Shown: positions 22,034 to 32,534 of the stretch, in pieces
Position numbering within the stretch: the stretch's first letter is position 1
Layout of the letters: every line of letters starts with the position of its first letter
Assembly (NCBI GenBank): GCA_028583605.1
Contig: CM053337.1
Span: 22,943,764 to 23,007,763, forward strand
DNA: 64,000 nucleotides
Reading direction: 5' to 3'
Source: Dastarcus helophoroides
Taxonomy: Eukaryota > Arthropoda > Insecta > Coleoptera > Bothrideridae
The notes under the pieces: generated by a model
Seen by the model: the letters and a program-made list of their open reading frames with translations, nothing else
What the model was told of the DNA's origin: nothing
Database searches by the model: none
Program-made: the position numbers and the translations under genes

Positions 22034-22990
22034 ATGTGGAGAGGAGTTAGATCTAGCATTACCTCCATTGCTGCTGTTGGGCAGGTGTTCATTGCGCTTG
22101 TTATTCCCAGAAGTGCATATCTTTAAACTATGTTCAGTTGGTTTTGTACTGTCTTTTTCGTTATTTTTGGCCACCATACTAAAGAAGCGTATGTGATTAG
22201 GGGTGTCATTATCATCCTATATCGATTTCAGACCCCAGGTTTTGCTGAATAGTCTGCGGCACGTCCAGAATGCTGTCATGGCTCGCTTGATTATTTGAGT
22301 CAAATGAGGATTCCAGGTGAACTTTTGGTCTAGGACTATTCCTAGATATTTAGTCTCACTTGAGAAGTTAAGTTGAACTCCATTCATAGTGGAAGCTCTT
22401 AGATTTAGCTTCCATCTCTTCATGAAAGGAATTATTATTGTTTTATTTGGGTTTACACTTAACCCTTGTTTTGAACACCAGCTATCAGTGGTGTTTAGGG
22501 CTTTTTGCATTAAATCCGACAGTATTTTATCGTTTTTGCCCCTAATAATGACAGTAATATCATTTGAATAACCTACTGCTTCAAAGCCCTAGTAATGCAG
22601 TATTTTTAGGTCATCAACCACGATGGACCACAGCAGTGGAGATAAAATAGCTCCTTGGGGACAACCCCTTGCTGCGCTCACTGTGATAGAATCACTGCCT
22701 AAGGTTGCTTTGATTCTCTGGTGATCTGGTGATCTGGTGACGATCCAGTCGATAATAGGTTTATAAAAACTTTTTTGATAGCTGCTGCCTTTGTGGTTTC
22801 ATATGAAGTGTTATCAAAAGCACCCTCTGTGTCTATAAATCCACAAAGAGCCATTTCTTTGTTTGAGTATTCACTTTCTATATTTTTGACAAGATTGTGG
22901 AAGACTGTCTCTGTGGATTCCCTTCTTGATAGGCAAATTGATTTTCATGAAGCGGATTATTTGACAGTATTTACAAGTTTGGTATTCCGT

Positions 22991-24300
22991 TTGTTCTCAT
23001 TTATCCTTAAAATTATCCAAAATCGAATTTAATTTGCCGTTAGAACTGTAAACTATAAAGTCGAGCCGATAACTTTTCGAAAATATTACAATCATCCATT
23101 AGGGGGCCAGTTGTTCATACTTCAATCAATATTTTTAAAAGAAAATCCGAAAATTTTAGTGATCTATTTTAAGAGAAAAATTATACGAATTTGGAAACAT
23201 AAACATTTATTTTTTATGCTCGGAAATGAAAATAACTCAACTGGGTGTCAAATTATGGCTATGTAGTGAACGACTTGTCACTTTGATATTTTGATCTGTA
23301 AAGTATTGAGTTATTTGGGATTTTATATTGGAGCTTAGTGCAAAGTAAATTTAAAGTCAGTTTAATCGCAAGGCTACGCTTGTGCTCTAGATTTTATTAA
23401 CTATTACAGATCCTTTAGCTGAGTTCAAAATTATTTTTAATTAAATTGTATACCTATTTGATGATTTTGGCCACAAAAACCTCATTATTTCTTCATCTGT
23501 TATTTTGATTTTAAACATTCGAGTCAAATGTTTTTAATTTTAAAAATTAAGGATCATACGACTGTATCAGTCACCTATTTTGTTTGGTTTTAAAACATTC
23601 AACGCAGTTGGGCATAAATTTAAAATAGTATGCATGCCTACTGAAATAGTTCAACTAAAGGAAACCAACAAAAACGCAAAATAACCAACAATTTTAGATA
23701 ACGACAAAATGCATGGAACGCCTTGCTATAATTCATTTGTTTCTACTGAACCATTAGAACATGATGTAAAAATGATACCAATGTTACTAATGATAACGCG
23801 ATCATTGTTGATTCTCTCAGGAAAGATAATTAGGGAACAATTAAATTTATCAACCGAGCGCACCTCTTAATATTTATCTATAACAATATCCACTTATAGG
23901 TAAAATGTGTGACTAAGTGTTTTATGAAACAGAGACTAAAACAGGATGTGCAAATGCTGTCAACAGTAAGTATTACTAGTCAGTTTTCTATAACCCACGA
24001 AAGCACATTCAATATAATAAAAGTGTATTTAATACAAATAAAAAATAAAAATATAATAAAAAAAGTATCGTTAGCATAAAATCACTTTCATTGGGTTGCA
24101 TGCTAGCTTGTGCTGATTGAAGTGCATCAGATTTTAATTACACTAAAACGGAAATGAATTGATATATCCAATAAATAAATCATTACTTTAACAATGACTA
24201 CAAATTGTTAATGAATGTCGTTTGTCATCGTTTTTAATCTTCACAGTTGCATTTTGATTATTGTGTCCAATGTCACATTTTAAATGTAAGTAGCAGTAGT
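22991..24300. other. Intergenic or intronic sequence without recognised features
   Basis: AT-rich and non-repetitive in appearance. I found no convincing exon, RNA gene or transposon end. It may be intron of the plus-strand gene whose exons follow. Confidence 0.45.
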
Positions 24301-24309
24301 AACCATATG

Positions 24310-24690
24310 AGTCTGAAGTCTGGACCCTCGGAGTAAAAAAAATAAGCTACAAGCATGGGAAAAAAACGGTAATAGACGAGGCCAAAAGAATGAATAAAAC
24401 CTGGGGCGAAATAAAACAAATGGCCTATAATCGGACCAGATGGCGAACTTTCGTAGATGCCCTATGTTCCAATTAACGAATCTTGGGAACCTATTATTAT
24501 TATTATGGGAAAAAAAGTCCTGAGGAAAATATATGGAGGTAAAAAGGTGTAGAAGAAGGAAGCAAGAGTGTCTCCTGGATGGGGCACCATTAATGAGCTT
24601 GTTACGTCTTCTGATGACCGTTCCTTCTGAGCCCAAGAGAATTCCAAGCGATTTAAATCCGGTTGACGCACCATTCAAGCATCCGTTAAA
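24310..24690 (+). pseudogene. Non-LTR retrotransposon ORF2 C-terminal relic
   Basis: The plus strand encodes KTWGEIKQMAYNRTRWRTFV followed by DALCSN and a stop at about 24473. This is the usual C-terminus of a group of insect non-LTR ORF2 proteins, and it is followed by a TTATTATTATTATT run that may be the 3' tail. Next to it, 24520-24690, a second relic reads LRKIYGGKKV, another familiar ORF2 C-terminal motif, then decays. Both are 5'-truncated dead copies. Confidence 0.6.
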
Positions 24691-26057
24691 TTAATGCTAC
24701 GTCATGCATTTTTATCGCAATCATGATAGTTTATTTGCCGATAAAAATGAAACTTTGTCATCGTTATCATTCGAGATTTGATGAGATATTTTAACGAGGA
24801 CATTGTTCAAAACTATCCAGTAATGCGGATAAATCAGATAATAATGATACTATTTTTTAGACCCTGAAGTTATTTTTTAATTTATACGGTATTGTTATTA
24901 CACATACATGTATAAGGTATTATTATTATCCATTCAATCAAATGTTGACAATTTTCTTCATCGGTTTCAATTACGCAAGTATCTCGTGCCTTCTTGTGCC
25001 TGTCCTGAGACCAGGAAGACACGAGACACTTGCATAATTATTATACATATAATATTTCTTGTTAGCTGCATTCGGCGGCTATTATTCTGCTTTTCTTAGA
25101 TGCTATAGTCAAGTGACGATGATGGTATTACTTGATGATTAATAATTGGATACAATGGAATCTGACGTACCACATAATAGCGAGTTTCCTCTCAATTATC
25201 GTATAATTAGCACATCAATTTTATTCAACTCGAATGATAATTTTTTCATTATTAGATCTGTGTTAACCTTAGAGGTGCCTGTTCTGGTTTATAATAAAAA
25301 CGGGGCTTATATTTACCTCATTTTAGTTTATGCATAAAATATGTTGCTACCGACAAGGTAAACCTGCTGGTGTCTGAACCTTGGACGTTATATTATGACT
25401 GAATACGTTATTTAAAAATCTGTAACAGTTTTCCTTCAGAATTAATAATTAGATTATGTGATAGAGTTTGCTATGCACCGATATATGAGACTCTGTACTA
25501 CTTCTTTTAAAGAAATATTTTAATTTGCTTCTTTTATGTGTTGTAACTGCAGCTTGACATTTGTTACTTATAATTACTAGAAAAAATATAAATTTTACTT
25601 CAAAATTAGCCGATATCGCTTACAGATATCTAAGAAAAATATATGTCCTTATTATTTGTTTTCACTTTTTGCCGAAAAATGGGTAAACACCCCTGGCCAT
25701 TTACACTATAACACAAATGTGGATTTGTCAAGTTTTCGTTTGCGATTCTCAATCAATTTTAAAAATCGATGCACCATAGTGTATTTACAATAAAAAAAAG
25801 GGCTTTAAAATGATATATCACAAGCAGGGTAGTTCCATGCCGATAGGAGTTAGGGGGATGAATATGTCAAGTTCGCTTGATCATTAAAAATGGTCCCACG
25901 AAGAACACAAATTGACGTGTCTCTGCGAATTCTAAAATACTTTAGGTTCTTCTGGTTATAAGGGAGGTCAAGTTTTCGTTGGGAGACCCTGTATATCATT
26001 TTGAAAATCTTAATTTATGTTTAAACCGATTCTTAATTTCTTTTATTTTTATTTCAG
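24691..26057. other. Probable intron or upstream region of the plus-strand gene
   Basis: No gene or clear element. Near 25990 the words GGGAGACCCTGTATA resemble the end of a small mariner-like element, but no left partner was found. The last bases (TTTATTTCAG) form the 3' splice site of the next exon. Confidence 0.45.
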
Positions 26058-26448
26058 TTGTCTGGAAACATGTTACTGGCACCTAATAGAAAAACATTTT
26101 TGCTTCGACGAAAGCATAGCCCTCTACGAGGAACCGGCAGAAAAAGACGAAAAAAACAACAACATGTTTGACAACATAGCATTCTACGACAGCGTATCTG
26201 TGATAGCCGGTCGAGCAGTAGTTACCATTGATCCATTACCAGAAAAACAGCAATCGCCAATAGTACAACAACCGAAATTCTCTGAACGTCGCAAGTGGTG
26301 GCAGGACGAAATCATCTCGAAAGGACCGGATCTGCTCAAAACCAAAACGAGTTTCATATCGAGGAGCGCCCCGATCATAACCGAGGAGGTCATCGTCGAG
26401 TCCCAGGAGGACAGCCAGGAAAATTTTAAGGAAACCTCCACTGAAAAA
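26058..26448 (+). CDS. Penultimate exon of an unrecognised plus-strand gene
   Basis: Bounded by TTTATTTTTATTTCAG and a GTAGGT donor. It enters in phase 2 and leaves in phase 0, giving 130 codons. The only other frame without an early stop is ruled out because it ends after about 37 codons. The peptide opens with CLETCYWHLIEKHFCFDESI, then is acidic and polar (ALYEEPAEKDEK), with a SERRKWWQDEI basic-aromatic patch and an acidic end (EEVIVESQEDSQEN). No hydrophobic segment is present, so this looks like a cytoplasmic or disordered tail. Base use is clearly non-repetitive and richer in G+C than its surroundings, which supports real coding. I do not recognise the family. Confidence 0.75.
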
Positions 26449-26529
26449 GTAGGTCCATATTTTATCAATGCTTATTTTTATCAGACTGTGTGTATGTTGG
26501 TGAAAGTCTGATAGAAATGTGGATTAGCG

Positions 26530-26984
26530 TTGGGGGGAGGAATGTTGTTATAAGTCGTGAAAGAGAGTGATAGAAAAAAGGGATAGTGAAAGGAAAGAAT
26601 AGAAAGTAAAGATTTGAGAGAGTAGAGAAAGTAGGCAGAGTAAAGGGAGAATGAAGAGAAGAGAGGAAAGAGGAAGAAAAAAACCAGGTAAAATGGGGAG
26701 AAGAGGGAGAAGAGAAAGATTAAAAAGAAGAGAGAGAAGAGGGAGAAAAGAGAGAGGGGGGAGGGGAAGAAAGAGAGAGAGAGAGAGAGAGAAGAGAAGA
26801 GGGAGTGAATGAAGAGAAGAGAGGAACAAAAGAAGAGGGAGAGTGGAAAGAAAAGGGAGAAAAGTGAGAATGAGGAGAAGACAGAGAAGAGTAAGAAACG
26901 AGGGAAGAGAGAGCGAAAGAGAGAAAGAGAAATAAAAGAAGAAAAAAGGGAGAAGATGGAAAAGACAAAGAAGAAAAAAAATGA

Positions 26985-27023
<39 letters not shown>

Positions 27024-27203
27024 GAGAGAAACAGAAGAAGAAAGATAATGAAGAAAAGAGACAGAAGAAGAAAAATGGAGAAAAAAAGGGATAAAAGAGA
27101 GAATGAAGAGAAACGAAAGAAGAGAAAACAAAAGAGAAAGAGAGAAATAAAGGAAGAAAAAAAGTTAAGATAGAGAAGGGAAAAAAGGGAAAAAATGAAG
27201 AGA

Positions 27204-27243
<40 letters not shown>

Positions 27244-30200
27244 TGAGAGATAAAGTAGAAAAAGAAGAACAGGGATATTGAAGAAGAGAGAGAGAGAGAG
27301 AAGAAGTAGAAAAGAAAGAATAAAGAGAAGACAGAGAAGAAGAATAAAGAAAGAGTAAAGATAGAGAAGAGGAAAAAGAGAGAAAATGAGAAGAAGAGAG
27401 AAAGAATAGGGGGAAAAATAAGACCAGGGATAATAAAGAAAAGAGAGAAAAGAAGAAGAAAAGAGAAAGAAGGGGAAGAAGAGAGGAAATGAAACAAAGA
27501 GAGAGAAAAGAAAGGGACGAATTAAGAGAAGAAAGCGAAGAAGAAGATAAAGAAGACGAGAGAAAATGAAAGAAAGAGAGAGAAGAGTAATAAAAGAGAA
27601 AATGTAGATAATAGATAGAAGAGAAAGAAGAGAAGAAAAAAATAAAGGGGAAAATGGATAGAAGATTGAGAAGACGAAGAATGATGAGAATAGAGAATAG
27701 AAAGAGAAGAGAGAGGATAAAAAGAAGATAAAGAAGAGGGAGAAGGGAGAGAATGAAGAAAATAGATACAAGAGATAGAAAAGGAGAAGGAGGGAGAATA
27801 AAGAGAAAAGAGAGAACAGGAAGAAGAGAGAGGATGAAGAGAATAAAAAGAGAAAGAAGAGAATGAAGACAAGAGAGAAAATAGGGAAAAAGAGGAAGAA
27901 GAGGGAGAATAAAAAACGAGAATAGAAAGAGAAGCGAGAGAATGAAGATAAGAGAGAAAAAAGTAAGAAAAGGAAAAAGAAGAAGAATGAAGAGAAAAGA
28001 GAGAGCAGGAAGAAGAGAGAGAATGAAAAGAATAGAAAGAGAAAAGCAGAATGAAAATAAGAGAGAAAAGGAAGAAGTGGAAGAATAAAGAGAAACGGGA
28101 GAACAGGAAGAAGATATAATAGAAAGAGAATGAAGATAAGAGAGAAGAGAAGAAAAGGAAAACGAGAAAGAATGAAGAGAAAAGAGGAAACAGGAAGAAG
28201 AGAGAGAGAGAGAGAATGAAGAGAACAGAAAGAGAAGAGAAAGAATGAAGATAAAAGAGAAAAGTAATAAGAGGCAAAATGAATAGAAAAGAAAGAACAG
28301 GAAGAAAAGAGAGAATGAAGAAAATATAAAGAGAAGAGAAAGAATGAAGAGAACAGAAGGAGAAAGAGAGAATAAAGATAAGAGAGAAAAGAAAAAAGAG
28401 GAAGAATTAAGAGAGGACAGAAAAAAGAGGGAAGATGAAAAGAATAGAAAGAGACAAGAGAAAATGAAGAGAAAAGAAAGAACAGAAAGAAAAGAGAATG
28501 AAGAGAACAGAAAGAAAAGAGAGAAGAATGCAAATAAGACAGAACAGAGGGATAAAAGGAAGAAGAGGGAGATGGAAGGAAAAGAAGAGAACAAGAAGAA
28601 GACATAATAGAAAGAGAAGAAATAGAATGATCATAAGAGAGAAAAGAATAAGAAAAGGAAAAAGATAAGGAATGAAGATAATGAAGAAAATAAAGAAGAG
28701 GGAGAATTAGGAGAAAAGAGAGAACAGAAAGAAGAGAGAGAATGGAGAGAATACAATGAGAAAAGAAAGAATGAAGATAAGAGGTAAAAGAGAGAAGAGG
28801 GAGATTGAAGAGAAGAGAGAGAACAGAAAGAAGAGAGAGAATAAAGAAAACAGAAGGAGAAGAGAGAGAATGAAGATAAGAGAGAAAAGGACGAAGATGG
28901 AGAATTAAGAGAAGATAGGTAGAAGAGAGAAGATAAAGAGAATAGAAAGAGAAGAGAGAGAATGAAGATAAGAGAGAAAAAAGGGACAAAAAGAAGAAGG
29001 AGAATGAAAAGAAAGAGAGAACAGGAGGAAGAGAGAAAATGAAGAGAATAGAAAGAGAAGAGGGATAATGAAAATAAGAGAGAAAAGATGGAGAATGGAA
29101 GAAGGGAGAGAATGAAGAGAAACGAGGGAACAGGAAGAAGTGAGAATAGAAAGAGAAGAGAGAGAGTAAAGATAAGGTAGAAAAGTAAGAAGAGAGAGAA
29201 TGCAGAGAAAAGAGAGAACAGGAAGAAGAGAAAGAATACAGAGAATAGAAAAATAAGAGAAAGAATGAAGATAATGGAGAAAATGAAGAAGAGGGAGAAT
29301 AAGGAGAAAAGGGAAAACAGGAAGAAGAGAGAATAGAGAGAATACAAAGAGAAGAGAAAGAATGAAGATAAGAGGGAAAAGGAAAAAGAGGGAGAGTGAA
29401 AAGAAAAGAGAGAACAGTAAGAGAGAATGAAAAAAACAGAAGGAGAAGAGAGAATGATGATAAGAGAGAAAAGGAAGAAGAAGGAGAATTAATAGAGAAC
29501 AGAAAGAAGAGAGAAGATGAAGAGAATAGAAAGAGAAGAGAAAGAATGAAGATAAGAGAGAAAAGAGGGGGGGAAAGAAGAGGAAGGAGAATGAAGAGAA
29601 AAGAGAGAACAGGAAGAAGAGAGAGAATGAAGAGAATAGAAAGAGAAGAGAGAGAATAAAGATAAGAGAGAAAAGAGAAGGAAAAGAAAGAAGACGGAGA
29701 ATGAAGAGAATAGAGAGAACAGGAAGAAGAGAGAGAATGAAGAGAACAGAAAGAGAAGAGAGATAATGAAAATAAGAGAGAAAAGAGAGAGAAAACAGGA
29801 AGAAAAGGAGAAAGAAAAAGAATGAAAGGAAAAGAGAGAACAGTAAGAAGAGACAGAATGAAGAGAATAGAAAGAGAAGAGAGACAATGAAAATAAGAGA
29901 GACGAGGGAGAATGCAGGGAAAAGAGAGAACAGGAAGAAGAGAGAGGATGAAGAGAATTGAAAGAGAAGAGAGATAAAGATAAGAGAGAAAAGAGAGAGA
30001 AAAGAGAGAGAAAAGGAAGAAGAGGGAGAATGAAGAGAAAAGAGAGAACATGAAAAAGAGAGAGAATGAAGAGAATAGAAAGAAAAGAGAGACAGAATAA
30101 AGATAAAAGAGAAAAGAGAGAGAAAAGGAAGAAGAGAGCGAATGAAGAAAAGAGAATGAAGAAAATAGCAAGAGAAGAGAGATAATAAAAATAAGAGAGA

Positions 30201-30400
30201 AAAGAGGGAGAAAAGGTAGAAGAGAGAGAATGAATAGAAAAGACAGAACAGAAAGAAGAGAAAGAGAATGAAGAGAATAGAAAAAGAAGAGAGCGAAAGA
30301 GGAAGGTAGAGAGACATAGAGGGAGAATAATAGAAGAGAAAAAAGGGAGAGAAAGAGAGAGTGAGAGCAGAGAGGAAAGGAGAGAAAGGGATAGATATAT
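26530..30400. repeat. 3.9-kb polypurine minisatellite (GA-rich on plus strand) in an intron
   Basis: Almost every base on the plus strand is A or G; the few T and C are spaced regularly. A loose unit of about 90-120 bp containing AGAGAGAACAGGAAGAAGAG and GAATGAAGAGAATAGAAAGA recurs (for example at about 29601, 29711, 29831, 29921 and 30039). Short pure (GA)n runs occur near 26770, 26990 and 27210. Very long open frames on the minus strand (S, F, L only) are by-products. It fills most of the intron between the two exons of the unrecognised gene. Confidence 0.95.
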
Positions 30401-30925
30401 TTCAGTGTTTTTTTTCAGAGTTTTCAGTACGATTCGTAACTTGAACTTTTTGAAAAAAATGTTAACACTTTTCCCCGAATTTAAAATTTAAAATAATAAA
30501 TTAATAACTTCGAGACAAAATTTTGAATTCAATGTAAAAAATTCTCCAAATTTCTATACATTCAAATTATTTTGACTCTAAACTTAAAAATTTGACTCTT
30601 TTCACGAAAATGCAACTTTTGCAGAAAAATTCGAAAAGTTTAAGTGAGAAAAAGATCTAAATTTGGCCAAACCATTATAAAATTCTAAAAAAAATTGTCA
30701 CCGCTCCTTTTAGTTCTCTATCTCTAAGAAAATACTTGGAGAACTAAAGTCACCCAAAAATCAAGAATTCTTTTTCGTCTTTCACGCAGACAAAGTCTCG
30801 GGTATTAGCTACTATGTTATAAAATTAGAGAGAGGAAAAAAAAGAATGGGAAAAAACCAAAAAAATAGAGAAAGAATTATTGGTAGAAGTGTAAGTTATG
30901 CTAATCCTTGATTGATCTTTTTTTT
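30401..30925. other. Intron sequence, A/T-rich
   Basis: Short degenerate TCGAAA-type repeat and simple sequence with no gene signals. Confidence 0.5.
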
Positions 30926-31085
30926 TGGTGGAACGGGCTGGTCCTTGGTTATCTTTAAAAACTGAAATACAAATCTTGTCAGATCTATCTTGTATCTCTC
31001 TGAAGATGATAGTTTGGCTGTCGAAACGCGTTGTTGTGTTTTTTAATCTTTCTTGGTTTCAGAACAAGATTTGTATTTCAATTTT
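30926..31085 (-). mobile_element. Snapback retroposon copy C4
   Basis: Minus orientation: T-run then GGTGGAACGGGCTGGTCC at the left, ending TTTGTATTTCA at the right. The left arm is shortened after TACAAATCTTGTC. The right arm keeps CTGAAGATGATAG and the TTAATCTTTCTTGGTTTCAG segment. It ends about 48 bp before the 3' splice site of the last exon. Confidence 0.85.
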
Positions 31086-31132
31086 TAATTGGTTTTCCTT
31101 CCATAAGTTTCTGTAATTGAATTTGATTCCAG

Positions 31133-31699
31133 AGTGTTACCATTACAATTAACGAGATCACCACCGAAGAAACAAGGGACACCATCCAGGAACTTCAGGA
31201 GACGAATCAATTACCATCGAAAGGAAAAGAATCAACTTCCTCCGACACTACAGACGCTGGTATACAATTCAGACCAAAAACCAACACTTTAGACCCAACC
31301 GATAACCAGAATCGTAAGAAATCGCTAAGAGAAAGAAGAATGTCGAAGAGTTTGTATTTGAAGATAGAAAAGGCGAAAGATATGCCGATCATTCGCCAGC
31401 AATCGATGCCGAAATTCTACCTGGACACTCCCGATGAGCACCAGAACGAAACGGCTTTGATACGAGTTCCTAGTACGGCGCTGGCGAGTCCAGTTCCTAA
31501 CCAACAGTTTATTTTCGATTTGTATTCCGTGGTGCAATTGGAAAGAGAAAAAAGTCTGAGTAATTTGCAGCAAGTTCAAGTTCACGGTAACGAACGAGGG
31601 CCGAAAAGACTGTCGCATATTAAGGAGAAAATCAAACTGCGTAGAGTGAAAAGTACGCTGTCCGCATCAAACAGTATGAATCAGATAAATTATATCTAA
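31133..31699 (+). CDS. Last coding exon of the unrecognised plus-strand gene
   Basis: The exon follows TTTGATTCCAG and enters in phase 0, matching the donor of the previous exon; it gives 188 codons and a TAA at 31697-31699. The peptide starts SVTITINEITTEETRD, is polar and Ser/Thr-rich in the middle, then basic (KKSLRERRMSKSLYLKIEK), and ends KLRRVKSTLSASNSMNQINY plus I. No membrane segment or known domain is visible. Together the two exons give a tail of about 318 residues. Candidates such as the cytoplasmic tail of a channel or transporter are guesses. The gene converges on the integrin gene. Confidence 0.75.
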   Translation, partial: SVTITINEITTEETRDTIQELQETNQLPSKGKESTSSDTTDAGIQFRPKTNTLDPTDNQNRKKSLRERRMSKSLYLKIEKAKDMPIIRQQSMPKFYLDTPDEHQNETALIRVPSTALASPVPNQQFIFDLYSVVQLEREKSLSNLQQVQVHGNERGPKRLSHIKEKIKLRRVKSTLSASNSMNQINYI

Positions 31700-32534
31700 C
31701 CAATGTTTGAGTGTCGATGTTTGGCTTGTTATAGTGTCTTTCTGATTCTTTTAATACAGTAATTTTAAATATTTTATCTGTTTTACTGCTAACCCAACTA
31801 ATGAGTGTCTCGTAACTGAAGCACCATTACTTTGAAAATTATATTAATAAGAAATTTGGTTCTGAGGATTGTGATCCTTATCAATTGTAATCAACTGATT
31901 CTAGTTATTTTGCTCAACTACGTATTGCTTTCTCAATATTAACTTTGATGAATCACTTGCTAGACTTTTTTCTTTGTCAACTTCCGTTCCTGGTGTTTGG
32001 AGCCTCATCAGGCGATGCAACTGTTCTCTCTTTAGTTGTTGGAATAAAGGAAAAAAGTTAACATTTCATTGGTTGGCATCTTGGTTAGCAATTTTGTGGA
32101 GTTTGTCAGAAATCATAATAAGAATTACGATAACTAAGACATTTTTATCAAATTTATTTGTTCCAATAAAATACAAGTTTCTTAAGTTGACCAATTCTTC
32201 GAAGTAGCTTGAGCAGGTGCTTAAATTCACCCGAGCAAGTGTCTCGTTATTTAGAAGTGGTCCTTTTCAGAAACTGTGAAGGTGTTTGAAGAAGTGGCAC
32301 TTCTTTGAAGTGTTGAGCAGCTACGTCTTTGTTACTTGTGGAAGTAGCAGTAGTGACAGATCTGGCGAGTACGGTGGTCGCATTGTATTTTAACTAGTCC
32401 AGCTTCTGCATTACCATTCGTGATATACTTAAAGTTGTTATCAAACTACCAAAAGAGCCTGGTTTTACGAAGTGCCACTTTTTTTCAAGTTCAATTTCAA
32501 GTTGAAGTTTGCAATAAGAATGCGACTGCTACAA
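31700..32534. other. 3' untranslated and flanking region of the plus-strand gene
   Basis: Non-repetitive DNA following the stop codon. It holds the first good polyadenylation signal at 32165-32170. Nothing else is recognised. Confidence 0.5.
32165..32170 (+). terminator. Candidate polyadenylation signal AATAAA
   Basis: AATAAA lies 466 bp after the stop codon of the plus-strand gene. It is the first clear signal there and the sequence downstream is T/G-containing. Confidence 0.4.

Larger units (their letters stand above)
19195..22990 (-). pseudogene. R1/Jockey-type non-LTR retrotransposon ORF2 (RT and RNase H), rearranged
   Basis: Reading the minus strand from about 22990: a reverse transcriptase fragment with DTEGAFDNTSYETT, GCPQGAILSPLLW and, in place of the catalytic YADD box, GYSNDIT; then QGLSVNPNKT, KYLGIVLDQKFTWNPHL and a connection region (PTAAMEVMLDLTPLHISVKR). 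The RNase H domain has IYINSDSQALIKAL and WVPGHKG, and the C-terminal part has LTGYCSMRYHLKKIG with a cysteine cluster (CCFCAEAAETAEH). There are several stops and frameshifts, two tandem duplications, an inserted snapback retroposon (20211-20392) and an 800-bp foreign patch (20790-21587). It is inactive; the lost YADD alone would abolish polymerase activity. Confidence 0.9.

Noticed and set aside
22389..23032. Plus-strand frames of 60-85 residues
   Set aside because: Shadows of the minus-strand reverse transcriptase relic.
24280..24678. 132-residue minus-strand frame
   Set aside because: It lies opposite the non-LTR ORF2 C-terminus (plus strand) and has no features of its own.
25980..25997. 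GGGAGACCCTGTATA as the end of a small mariner-type element
   Set aside because: No matching left end was found upstream, so no element can be delimited.
26548..30171. A 1207-residue open frame on the minus strand, with several other long ones
   Set aside because: It is the pyrimidine strand of the GA minisatellite: only S, F, L, P and a few others occur and stops cannot form. Not a gene.
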